Shown: positions 15,990-23,936 of the stretch, in pieces | How positions within the stretch are numbered: the stretch's first letter is position 1 | How the letters are laid out: every line of letters begins with the position of its first letter | From: Bacteroidales bacterium M8 | Lineage (GTDB): Bacteria > Bacteroidota > Bacteroidia > Bacteroidales > Muribaculaceae | Length of the DNA: 56,702 nucleotides | Assembly (NCBI GenBank): GCA_001689495.1 | Contig: LUJS01000003.1 | Span: 3,429-60,130 of the forward strand | Direction: 5' to 3' | Notes under the pieces: model-generated | Seen by the model: the letters and a program-made list of their open reading frames with translations, nothing else | What the model was told of the DNA's origin: nothing | The model's database searches: none | Position numbers and translations under genes: made by a program

Positions 15990-17411
15990 GTGGAACAGGT
16001 ATTCTCATACATCATCGGCCTAGGAGCCGCGGTGATGATGCCCGTCATCTTCACCATACTCGGTCTCTGCATCGGCATCAAGTTCAGCGAGGCACTCAAG
16101 TCGGGCCTCAAGGTGGGTGTCGGCTTCATCGGCCTCTCCATCGTCACGGCTCTCCTGACCTCGGCCCTCGGCCCCGCCCTCGACAAGGTGGTCAACATAT
16201 ATGACCTCCAGCTCAAGGTCTTCGACATGGGCTGGCCCGCCGCCGCGTCGGTGGCATACAACACCGCCGTGGGTGCCTTCATCATCCCCGTGTGTCTTGG
16301 CGTAAACCTGCTTATGCTCCTCACCAAGACCACCCGCACCGTCAACATCGACCTCTGGAACTACTGGCACTTTGCCTTTATCGGCGCCGTGGTCTACTTT
16401 GCCACCTCGTCGCTGGCATGGGGCTTCTTCGCTGCAATCGTCTGCTATATCGTCACCCTGATCATAGCCGACATGACCGCCCGCAAGTTCCAGACATTCT
16501 ACAAGGACATGGACGGCATCTCGATACCCCAGCCTTTCTGCGCGGGCTTCGTGCCCTTTGCGTGGGCCATCAACAAGGTGCTCGACAAAATCCCCGGCAT
16601 GAACCATCTCGAGATCGACGCCGAGGGCCTGAAGAAGAAGTTCGGCCTGCTGGGCGAGCCCCTCTTCCTCGGAGTCGTAGTGGGCATCGTCATCGGCTGC
16701 CTCACCTGCACATCGGGTGCCGAGTTGGTCGACAAGATACCCTACATACTCGGTCTGGGCATCAAGATGGGCGCCGTCATGGAGCTCATCCCCCGTGTCA
16801 CCGTGCTGTTCATCGAGGGCCTGCGCCCCATCAGCGAGGCCACGCGCCAGCTGATTGCCCGCAAGTTCAAGGGTGCCGACGGCCTCAACATCGGCATGAC
16901 CCCCGCTCTAGTCATCGGCCACCCCACCACGCTCGTGGTGTCCATCCTGCTCATCCCCGTCACTCTGGTGCTGGCAGTGGTGCTGCCCGGCAACCAGTTC
17001 CTGCCTCTGGCATCGCTGGCGGGCATGTTCTATGTCTTCCCCCTCGTGCTCCCCTACACCAAGGGCAGCGTGGTCAAGACATTCATCGTGGGTCTGGTGG
17101 TGCTGACCATCGGCCTCTACATGGTCACCAACCTCGCGCCGGCGTTCACCCTTGCAGCCAAGGACGTGTTCGAGGCTACGGGCGATGCCGCAGTGGCCAT
17201 CCCCGCCAACTTCGAGGGTGGCAGCCTTGACTTCGCGTCCAATCCTCTGGCTTGGATAATCTATCAGGGCTCTGTGACGCTCAAGTGGATCGGCGCCGGC
17301 CTGCTCGTGCTCTGCACCTGCGCGCTGATGGTATGGAACCGCATCCTCATCGTCCGCAACCAGAAAGAGATGGCCGAGAAGAACTCGGACCGCATCCAGA
17401 CTACCGAATAA
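15990..17411 (+). CDS. GatC-like PTS galactitol-type EIIC permease (orphan)
   Basis: A 473-residue polytopic membrane protein of the PTS galactitol IIC family. It starts at a GTG (VEQVFSYIIGLGAAVMMPVI), which fits the family N-terminus and follows kduD by 14 bases. About 10-11 hydrophobic segments are visible, for example VVYFATSSLAWGFFAAIVCY, FLGVVVGIVIGCLTC and TTLVVSILLIPVTLVLAVVL, with the conserved AFCAGFVPF-like block PQPFCAGFVPFAWAINKVLD. No IIA, IIB, HPr or enzyme I gene is in the window. It may import an uronate or related acid by a mechanism not dependent on phosphorylation (inference). Confidence 0.8.
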   Translation: MEQVFSYIIGLGAAVMMPVIFTILGLCIGIKFSEALKSGLKVGVGFIGLSIVTALLTSALGPALDKVVNIYDLQLKVFDMGWPAAASVAYNTAVGAFIIPVCLGVNLLMLLTKTTRTVNIDLWNYWHFAFIGAVVYFATSSLAWGFFAAIVCYIVTLIIADMTARKFQTFYKDMDGISIPQPFCAGFVPFAWAINKVLDKIPGMNHLEIDAEGLKKKFGLLGEPLFLGVVVGIVIGCLTCTSGAELVDKIPYILGLGIKMGAVMELIPRVTVLFIEGLRPISEATRQLIARKFKGADGLNIGMTPALVIGHPTTLVVSILLIPVTLVLAVVLPGNQFLPLASLAGMFYVFPLVLPYTKGSVVKTFIVGLVVLTIGLYMVTNLAPAFTLAAKDVFEATGDAAVAIPANFEGGSLDFASNPLAWIIYQGSVTLKWIGAGLLVLCTCALMVWNRILIVRNQKEMAEKNSDRIQTTE

Positions 17412-17428
17412 AAAACCGATTATAAAAA

Positions 17429-18352
17429 ATGAAAAAGATTTTTCTCACAGTTTCACTTGCACTGGCCTCTCTCTCGGCAATGGCACAGACTGAACTCGTC
17501 AACATACAGCGTGCCTGCCACCCGGCGGACGTCAAGAACTATGACACCGCCCAGCTGCGCGAGCGTTTCACCATGCCCGTGGTGATGACCGAGGACAAGG
17601 TGACCCTGACATACTCGATGTATGACCGCCTCATCTTCGGCGGCGTCGTGCCCGTGGCCAAGACCGTCACGCTCGAGACCATCGACCCCATCAAGAGCGA
17701 ATACTTCCTCGAGCACCGCGAGCTCGGCGTCATCAACACCGGCGGCGACGGCATCGTCACCGTGGACGGCAAGGAGTACGAACTCCACTTCAAGGACGCC
17801 ATCTATATCGGCCGCGGCAACAAGAGCGTGACATTCCGCTCGAAGGACGCAGCCAACCCCGCCCGCTTCTATCTCAACTCGACCACTGCCCACAAGGCAT
17901 ACAAGACCCAGCTCATCACCATCGACGGCCGCAAGGGCTCGATCAAGGCCAACAGCTTTGCCGCAGGCAAGATGGAAGAGAGCAACGACCGCGTCATCAA
18001 CCAGCTCATCGTGCGCAACGTGCTCGAGGAGGGTCCCTGCCAGCTGCAGATGGGCCTGACCGAGCTCAAGCCCGGCAGTGTGTGGAACACCATGCCCTGC
18101 CACACGCACGACCGCCGCGTCGAGGCATACTATTACTTCAACCTGCCCGAGGGCAACGCCATCTGCCACCTGATGGGCGAGCCTCAGGAGACCCGCGTGG
18201 TATGGCTGCACAACGAGCAGGCCATCATGTCGCCCGAGTGGTCCATCCACGCCGCAGCCGGCACCTCGAACTACATGTTCATCTGGGGCATGGGCGGCGA
18301 GAATCTCGACTATACCGACATGGACAAGGTCCAGTACCTCGAAATGAAGTAA
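17429..18352 (+). CDS. kduI: KduI-like 5-keto-4-deoxyuronate isomerase with an N-terminal signal peptide
   Basis: A 307-residue 4-deoxy-L-threo-5-hexosulose-uronate ketol-isomerase, about 27 residues longer than the usual ~280. The extra length is a classic signal peptide: KK, the hydrophobic run IFLTVSLALASLS, and AMA before Gln20. The catalytic cupin is intact: HTHDRRVEAYYYF gives His225, His227 and Glu232, and WSIHAAAG gives His274, the four metal ligands. FGGVVPVAKTVTLETIDPIK and ELGVINTGGDG are typical family blocks. KduI normally works in the cytoplasm, so an exported form would act on unsaturated uronates in the periplasm. It lies 17 bases after the permease gene and 16 before nfnA copy 2. 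Confidence 0.85.
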   Translation: MKKIFLTVSLALASLSAMAQTELVNIQRACHPADVKNYDTAQLRERFTMPVVMTEDKVTLTYSMYDRLIFGGVVPVAKTVTLETIDPIKSEYFLEHRELGVINTGGDGIVTVDGKEYELHFKDAIYIGRGNKSVTFRSKDAANPARFYLNSTTAHKAYKTQLITIDGRKGSIKANSFAAGKMEESNDRVINQLIVRNVLEEGPCQLQMGLTELKPGSVWNTMPCHTHDRRVEAYYYFNLPEGNAICHLMGEPQETRVVWLHNEQAIMSPEWSIHAAAGTSNYMFIWGMGGENLDYTDMDKVQYLEMK

Positions 18353-18368
18353 TATCCGCCACGGCAGA

Positions 18369-19133
18369 ATGAACCAAATCAGACAGATAATACGTCACTC
18401 AGCCCATACGGCCGAGGTCGTCATCGAGTCACCCTCGGTGGCCGCCTCGGCCCGTGCGGGCCATTTCGTGATGATAAGGTTCTCGGAAGAGCTGCCGCGC
18501 ATCCCCTTCACCATCGTCGACACGGATCCGGCCTCGGGCACATTCACCATCATCATACACAAGGGTGCCCGCCTGACGGCACTGATAGACTCGCTGACAC
18601 CGGGCATGAAGCTGCCCAACCTGCTCGGGCCTCTCGGTCAGGCGTTCGAGATACGCAACTACGGCACGGTGCTGTGCATCGGCGACGGCGAGGGTTTCGT
18701 GCCCCTGCTCCCGGTGATGCACGCGCTCAAGGATGCCGGCAACAAGGTGGTGAGCGTGCTGTCGGAGTTTACCGAACAGACCTCGTGTCTGCGCGGCAAT
18801 GCCGAGCGGTGGGCCGACGAGATACTGCACTCGTCGGGCAAGGAGGAGGCCCTCGAGGTCATCGACCGCGTGACGGCAGACCACAAGGTGGACCTCGTGG
18901 TGATCACCGGCCCCACGGACATGCTGCGCATGATCTCGGACAAGACCCGCGAGCTGGGGATACCCACCCGGTGCATACTCAACATGATAATGCTCGACGG
19001 CGTCGGCATCTGCGGCATCTGTCGCGTCATGGTGGGTGGACAGCGCAAGCTGACATGCATCGACGGACCCACGTTCGACGCCCACCTCGTAGACTTCGAC
19101 CAGCTATTGAACCGTCAACGCAACTATATCTAA
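18369..19133 (+). CDS. NfnA-like subunit, copy 2, with altered nucleotide-binding loops
   Basis: A 254-residue paralogue of the protein at 6970. FAD motif PRIPFTIVD (43-51) and the [2Fe-2S] set Asp210, Cys215, Cys218, Cys230 (GVGICGICRV) are kept. The pyridine nucleotide loop GGGVG of copy 1 is GDGEG here (105-109), and the TDDGSAGVKG segment is missing, replaced by a shorter LHSSGKEEA stretch. Together these suggest lost or changed NAD(H) binding. It lies in the uronate operon, 1 base before nfnB copy 2. It could be a partner with another electron donor; this is inference. Confidence 0.8.
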   Translation: MNQIRQIIRHSAHTAEVVIESPSVAASARAGHFVMIRFSEELPRIPFTIVDTDPASGTFTIIIHKGARLTALIDSLTPGMKLPNLLGPLGQAFEIRNYGTVLCIGDGEGFVPLLPVMHALKDAGNKVVSVLSEFTEQTSCLRGNAERWADEILHSSGKEEALEVIDRVTADHKVDLVVITGPTDMLRMISDKTRELGIPTRCILNMIMLDGVGICGICRVMVGGQRKLTCIDGPTFDAHLVDFDQLLNRQRNYI

Positions 19134-19134
19134 T

Positions 19135-20658
19135 ATGAAACGTCAGCTCACCGAACAGGAACTCGTCTCGCGCGACATGCCGTGGCGCGAGGAGCTCCGC
19201 AAGAGCCACACCACCAAAGAGCGCACGGCACTGCCCCGCGCGGTGATGCCCGAGCTCGACGCATCATATCGCGTCCACTCTAACGAAGAGGTCAATCAGG
19301 GCCTGTCCATAGAGCAGGCCGTCATCGAGGCGCGCCGTTGCCTCGACTGTCCCGACCCCGGATGCATGAAGGGGTGCCCCGTGGCCAACAACATCCCGGC
19401 GTTCATCAAGAACATCGAACGCCGCCGTTTTGCCGAGGCCCTCGACGTGCTGTCGCTGACCACTGTGCTGCCCGCCGTCTGCGGTCGCGTATGCCCGCAG
19501 GAGAAGCAGTGCGAGGCCGGATGCATATACAACAAGATGAAGAAGCCCCCGGTGGCCATCGGCAATCTGGAGCGTTTCGTGGCCGACTTCAACCGCGAGA
19601 TGGAGTGCCAGAACCGCGCCGAGGGCAACGTGTCGGAGACCGTGGCGATGATGAAGAGCCCCTTCTTCGCGGGCATCAAGATCGCCGTCGTCGGCTCGGG
19701 CCCCTCGGGTCTGGCATTTGCCGGCGACATGGCCAAGCGCGGCTATGACGTGACCGTGTTCGAGGCCCTCGACCGTCTGGGCGGAGTGCTGAAGTACGGC
19801 ATACCCGAGTTCTGTCTCCCCAAGGACGTGGTCAACGCCGAGATAGCCAAGGTGGCCGCGCTCGGAGTCAAGTTCGAGAAGAACTGCTTCGTGGGCACCA
19901 CCCTGCCCTATGACGAGCTGCGCGCTCAGGGATTCAAGGGCATCTACGTGGCCACGGGCGCAGGCAAGCCCCGATTCATGGGCATACCGGGCGAGAATCT
20001 GCCCGGCGTGATGACCGCCAACGAGTATCTGATACGATACAATCTGGTGCGCAACGAGATATACGGACAGAACGTGATGTCGCTGCACCGCAAGCGCGTG
20101 GCCGTGATAGGCGCCGGCAACACTGCCATGGATGCCGTCAGGGCCGCCCTGAGGCTCGGCGCCGACAAGGCCATGATAGTCTATCGCCGCAGCGAGGACG
20201 AGATACCCGCGCGTGCCGACGAGGTGCGCCACGCCAAGGAGGAGGGTGTCGAGTTCCTGACACTGCACAACCCGGTCGAATATCTGGCCGACGAGGACGG
20301 AATGCTCCGCGCCATGCGCCTGCAGCGGATGGAGCTGGGCGAACCCGACGAGTCGGGCCGCCGTTCGCCCGTCGAGATACCCGGCGCCATAGACGAGGTC
20401 GAGGTAGACCTCGTGGTGGTCTGCGTGGGCTATCTGCCCAACCCGCCCGAACTGACCGAAGAACTGGTGATGTCGGGCAAGGGCAAGATACTCGTCGACG
20501 AGGAGTCGGGCAAATCGTCGCAGCCCTCCATCTATGCCGGCGGCGACATTGTGCGCGGCGCGGCCACGGTGATACTCGCCATGGGCGACGGCCGGCGTGC
20601 CGCCAAGGCGATGTCCGAGGCATTCGAACGCATCATATCCAACACCACTCTGGGATGA
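19135..20658 (+). CDS. NfnB / GltD-like flavoprotein, copy 2
   Basis: A 507-residue paralogue of the protein at 7761. Both iron-sulfur motifs (CLDCPDPGCMKGCPV and CGRVCPQEKQCEAGC), the FAD fold IAVVGSGPSGLAFA and the NADPH fold VAVIGAGNTAMDAVRAA are intact, as is the C-terminal YAGGDIVRGAATV. It is slightly longer than copy 1 because of an inserted loop around residues 160-175 (NRAEGNVSETVAMMKSPFF). It sits between nfnA copy 2 and kdgK; its likely job is redox exchange between NADPH, ferredoxin and the partner subunit during uronate catabolism. Confidence 0.8.
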   Translation: MKRQLTEQELVSRDMPWREELRKSHTTKERTALPRAVMPELDASYRVHSNEEVNQGLSIEQAVIEARRCLDCPDPGCMKGCPVANNIPAFIKNIERRRFAEALDVLSLTTVLPAVCGRVCPQEKQCEAGCIYNKMKKPPVAIGNLERFVADFNREMECQNRAEGNVSETVAMMKSPFFAGIKIAVVGSGPSGLAFAGDMAKRGYDVTVFEALDRLGGVLKYGIPEFCLPKDVVNAEIAKVAALGVKFEKNCFVGTTLPYDELRAQGFKGIYVATGAGKPRFMGIPGENLPGVMTANEYLIRYNLVRNEIYGQNVMSLHRKRVAVIGAGNTAMDAVRAALRLGADKAMIVYRRSEDEIPARADEVRHAKEEGVEFLTLHNPVEYLADEDGMLRAMRLQRMELGEPDESGRRSPVEIPGAIDEVEVDLVVVCVGYLPNPPELTEELVMSGKGKILVDEESGKSSQPSIYAGGDIVRGAATVILAMGDGRRAAKAMSEAFERIISNTTLG

Positions 20659-20724
20659 CATCCCCGAGACCCAATCAAGCAAACAATCAACAACCCAATT
20701 ACTAACCCTAATACCTATCCTACA

Positions 20725-21744
20725 ATGAAAGTAGTTACCTTAGGCGAGATCATGCTCCGCCTTTCACCCGCAGGGTGCAGCCGCTTTGTCGAAGTCGACA
20801 ACTTCAACGTCATCTGGGGCGGCGGCGAGGCCAACGTGGCTGTTTCATGCGCCAACTATGGCCATGACGCATACTTTGTCAGCAAACTTCCCAAGCACGA
20901 AATCGGCCAGGCCGCTGTCAACGCCCTGCGTCGCTATGGCGTGCACACCGAGCATATTGCCCGCGGCGGTGACCGTGTAGGCATCTACTATTGCGAGACC
21001 GGCGCCTCGATGCGTCCCTCGAAGGTCATCTATGACCGCGCACACTCTGCCATCGCCGAGGCCGATCCCGCAGACTTCGACTTTGACGCCATCATGGAGG
21101 GTGCCGACTGGTTCCACTGGAGCGGCATCACCCCCGCCATCTCGGACAAGGCTGCCGAGCTGACCAAGCTGGCCTGCGAGGCTGCTAAGCGTCACGGCGT
21201 TACCGTCAGCGTCGACCTGAACTTCCGCAAGAAACTGTGGACCAAGGAGAAGGCCCAGAGCATCATGCGTCCCCTGATGCAGTATGTCGACGTGTGCATC
21301 GGCAACGAGGAGGATGCAGAGCTTTGCCTCGGCTTCAAGCCCGACGCAGACGTAGAGGGCGGCGAGACCAACGCAGAGGGCTACAAGGGCATCTTCGAGG
21401 CCATGGCCAAGGAGTTTGGCTTCAAGTATGTTGCCTCGACCCTTCGCGAGTCTTTCTCGGCCACTCACAACGGCTGGAAGGCCATGATCTACAACGGTCA
21501 GGAGTTCTACGAGTCGAAGCGCTATGACATCAACCCCATCATCGACCGCGTCGGTGGCGGCGACTCGTTCTCGGGCGGCCTGATCCACGGCCTCCTCACC
21601 ATGCCCACTCAGGGCGAGGCCCTCGAGTTTGCAGTGGCAGCTTCGGCTCTCAAGCAGACCATCCCCGGCGACTTCAACCTCGTATCGGTTGACGAAGTCA
21701 AGGCTCTCGCCGGCGGCAGCGCCAACGGTCGCGTACAGCGCTAA
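20725..21744 (+). CDS. kdgK: 2-keto-3-deoxygluconate kinase (PfkB family)
   Basis: A 339-residue sugar kinase. GEIMLRLSP and WGGGEANVAVSCANYG are the N-terminal PfkB/KdgK signatures; RVGIYYCETGASMRPSKVIYD (20-residue neighbourhood around the substrate site) and the catalytic GGGDSFSGGLIHGLL near the C-terminus are intact. It phosphorylates KDG to KDPG, the last step shown in this operon; the KDPG aldolase gene is not in the window. The stop is followed by a strong terminator. Confidence 0.9.
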   Translation: MKVVTLGEIMLRLSPAGCSRFVEVDNFNVIWGGGEANVAVSCANYGHDAYFVSKLPKHEIGQAAVNALRRYGVHTEHIARGGDRVGIYYCETGASMRPSKVIYDRAHSAIAEADPADFDFDAIMEGADWFHWSGITPAISDKAAELTKLACEAAKRHGVTVSVDLNFRKKLWTKEKAQSIMRPLMQYVDVCIGNEEDAELCLGFKPDADVEGGETNAEGYKGIFEAMAKEFGFKYVASTLRESFSATHNGWKAMIYNGQEFYESKRYDINPIIDRVGGGDSFSGGLIHGLLTMPTQGEALEFAVAASALKQTIPGDFNLVSVDEVKALAGGSANGRVQR

Positions 21745-21773
21745 TCGGACAAGGTCGCAAGACCGTCTACACA

Positions 21774-21811
21774 CGGCCCCCGTGTCCCGGAGCGGACACG
21801 GGGGCCGATTT
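21774..21811 (+). terminator. Strong terminator of the uronate operon
   Basis: CGGCCCCCGTGTCC (21774-21787) and GGACACGGGGGCCG (21794-21807) form a perfect 14-bp stem with a 6-base loop, followed by ATTTCG. Confidence 0.85.
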
Positions 21812-21865
21812 CGTCGAGGCAGGCGGGCAGGAACTTTATCGGCGGGAGGTTTGTTCTACTCATAA

Positions 21866-21873
21866 TAAATTTG
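21866..21873 (+). promoter_or_regulatory. -7 box of the MFS transporter gene
   Basis: TAAATTTG fits TAnnTTTG and ends 7 bases before the ATG at 21881. No TTTG lies at the usual -33 distance, so the assignment is moderate; if right, the mRNA has virtually no leader. Confidence 0.45.
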
Positions 21874-21880
21874 TTGTATT

Positions 21881-23101
21881 ATGTCAGAAACAGATACCCG
21901 GAACAAGCCCGCGCCTGAATCAGGAACTCCGAAAATCAACTATGGATTCCTCGTCTTCTTCCTTGTCATCGTCAGTGCCCTCGGGTCGTTTGTCAACGAT
22001 ATGTACACCCCTGCCCTGCCGGGCATGTGCCGGTTTTTCGGCTGCTCGGTCTCGGTGGCCCAGCTGGGCCTGACTATGGGCATGATAGGCCTCGGCGTGG
22101 GACAGATGCTGCTCGGCCCGCTGTCTGACCGCTATGGGCGCAAGCCCGTGCTGATAGGGTCGGTGACACTGTTCATCATCGCCGCCGTGGCCAGCACGTT
22201 CTCGCCCAACATACATCTGTTCAACCTCAGCCGTCTGTTTCAGGGACTCGGAGCCTCGGGAGGATATTTCCTCGCCCGCACCATCCCTGCCGACCTTTAC
22301 ACCGGCCGCAGTCTGGCCAAGCTGATGGCCATTACCGGCGCCATAAACGGTGTCGCGCCTGCCTCGGCCCCCGTGATAGGCGGCGTCACCGCCGACGCTT
22401 GGGGGTGGAAAGGGGTGTTCTTCGTACTCGCGGCCTTCGCCCTGCTGATACTGCTCATATCCCCGCTGGTCAAGGAGTCGCTGCCACAGGAGCGTCGCAC
22501 CGCCGGACCGTGGTGGAAGACCATGAGCGGCTATGGCAGTCTGCTGCACAACAAGCCGTTCCTGATACACATCTGCTATAAGGGTTGTGCGCTGGGCATG
22601 TTGTTTGCCTATGTATCGTCGGCGCCGTTCATACTTCAGGACCACTACGGACTCAGTCAGACCCACTACGGCCTGATAATCGGCCTCAATGCCATCTTTG
22701 TCGCCGCGGGGGCCATGCTGGCCATGAAGTTCCACCCCTTCATGCGCGCCGCCCGCACCGGAGCCATCATACTCGCCGTCGGCACCGCCGCACAAGCCTA
22801 TGCGCTGTGGTCGATACACAGTCTCTGGGTATTCGAGGCGTGCGCGTGGGTGATGCTGTTCGGCCTCGGACTGATATTCACCACCACCAACACCCTTGCC
22901 ATGAACGAGGGCAAGCAGCGTGCCGGCGAGGCTTCGGCCCTGCTGGGACTTGCGGGATATATCGTCGGCGCCGTCGTGGCACCTCTGGTCGGACTGGGCA
23001 ACGTGATGCACTCGACCGCGATAGTCTTCGTAGCACTCGCCGCACTGACCCTGTTCTGCTCGCACCACTCGTTCAGACTCCCTCCCGACCTCGAAAACTG
23101 A
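21881..23101 (+). CDS. Bcr/CflA-family MFS drug efflux transporter
   Basis: A 406-residue 12-helix major facilitator. The N-terminus LGSFVNDMYTPALPGMCRFF is the Bcr/CflA signature (D-x-Y-x-P-A-L-P), and LGPLSDRYGRKPVLIGSV is MFS motif A between helices 2 and 3. GAINGVAPASAPVIGG in helix 5 is motif C of drug/H+ antiporters. It probably exports a drug-like compound from the cytoplasm. It is flanked by terminators on both sides and so is monocistronic. Confidence 0.85.
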   Translation: MSETDTRNKPAPESGTPKINYGFLVFFLVIVSALGSFVNDMYTPALPGMCRFFGCSVSVAQLGLTMGMIGLGVGQMLLGPLSDRYGRKPVLIGSVTLFIIAAVASTFSPNIHLFNLSRLFQGLGASGGYFLARTIPADLYTGRSLAKLMAITGAINGVAPASAPVIGGVTADAWGWKGVFFVLAAFALLILLISPLVKESLPQERRTAGPWWKTMSGYGSLLHNKPFLIHICYKGCALGMLFAYVSSAPFILQDHYGLSQTHYGLIIGLNAIFVAAGAMLAMKFHPFMRAARTGAIILAVGTAAQAYALWSIHSLWVFEACAWVMLFGLGLIFTTTNTLAMNEGKQRAGEASALLGLAGYIVGAVVAPLVGLGNVMHSTAIVFVALAALTLFCSHHSFRLPPDLEN

Positions 23102-23115
23102 TCACAAGACAATTC

Positions 23116-23148
23116 ACCCCCGCGGATACGACTGAAATCCGCGGGGGT
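23116..23148. terminator. Bidirectional hairpin between convergent genes
   Basis: ACCCCCGCGGAT (23116-23127) and ATCCGCGGGGGT (23137-23148) are a perfect 12-bp inverted repeat with a 9-base loop, 14 bases after the MFS stop and 53 bases past the end of the convergent Spy-like gene. Neither strand has a long T-tract. Confidence 0.7.
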
Positions 23149-23200
23149 AATCGTCTTGCTTAAATATCGTCAGCTCAAGCTTTTGGAGCGGAGGAGAGTG

Positions 23201-23728
23201 TTACTGCTTCTGCTGCATCTGCTGCACGTTGCCGCGCTGCTGCATCACGCGCTGGCCGTCGATCTTCTTGGTCTTCATGCCGGCCTTGTGAGCCTTGCCC
23301 TTGCGGTCGAAGGGGCGTCCGTCGTGACGGGCGGGAGCGAGGTAGCTGTTCTCGAGGAACTGGACGTACTGCTCGGGGGTCAGAATGTTCTTCACCTTGG
23401 CCAGATACTCGCGGCGTGAGTTCTGAGCGGCCTCGCGACGCTCCTGACGAGCCTTGTCCTTGGCCTCCTTCTTGGCCTGCTTGGCGTTGCAGGGAGCTAT
23501 CTCCTTGAGCTTGGCCTGCTGGTCGGCGGTGAGGTTGAGTCCGTCGAAGGGACAGGGGCGATTGTTGTTGACGGCACACTCGCCTGCGGGCTTCTGACAG
23601 TCGGCCTGACGGCACTGTTCGGTCTTCTGCTTGCAGGTGGTGCCGACGGCTACTGAGTTCTGGGCTGCGGCCTGACCTGCGAAGAGGCCCGAGAGGAGAA
23701 GGGAGATTCCGATGATGGTCTTTTTCAT
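23201..23728 (-). CDS. Spy/CpxP-like periplasmic protein (DUF4890-like)
   Basis: A 175-residue exported protein with signal peptide (KKTIIGISLLLSGLFAGQ, then AAAQ). The mature part has a Cys-rich start (TCKQKTEQCRQADCQKPAGEC), then LTADQQAKLKEI, a Lys/Arg/Glu-rich helix (AKKEAKDKARQERREAAQ) and ILTPEQYVQFLENSYL, the repeated LTxxQ helix pattern of Spy/CpxP-like LTXXQ proteins. The tail is basic and Gln-rich. Role likely as a periplasmic chaperone or stress sensor by analogy; five cysteines in the first 60 residues are unusual for the group. Confidence 0.75.
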   Translation of the reverse strand: MKKTIIGISLLLSGLFAGQAAAQNSVAVGTTCKQKTEQCRQADCQKPAGECAVNNNRPCPFDGLNLTADQQAKLKEIAPCNAKQAKKEAKDKARQERREAAQNSRREYLAKVKNILTPEQYVQFLENSYLAPARHDGRPFDRKGKAHKAGMKTKKIDGQRVMQQRGNVQQMQQKQ

Positions 23729-23872
23729 TTTATATTCTTTTTTTGTTTTCAGTTATCGTTTTAATTATTTGCGTTTATCATATAGACAACGGCATAAAGC
23801 TATAGTTTAAAATATCAGGATGCGATTTAACAATATTTTGGCACACTGTTAACAAACCCTCAAAGGTCAGGT

Positions 23873-23904
23873 GTTGACTATGTTGCGGAAATTGATTAAT
23901 TTTG
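23873..23904 (+). promoter_or_regulatory. Promoter of the thioredoxin-fold lipoprotein gene
   Basis: TAATTTTG at 23897-23904 with GTTG at 23873-23876 (20-bp spacer; three of four -33 bases match). It lies in the 208-bp AT-rich divergent region 23729-23936, in which no other signal is clear. Confidence 0.6.
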
Positions 23905-23936
23905 CACCTTGATATATACCGACCATAAGCATAGAC

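Noticed and set aside
19264..20682. 472-codon minus-strand frame opposite nfnB copy 2
   Set aside because: Same GC-bias artefact; no recognised domain.
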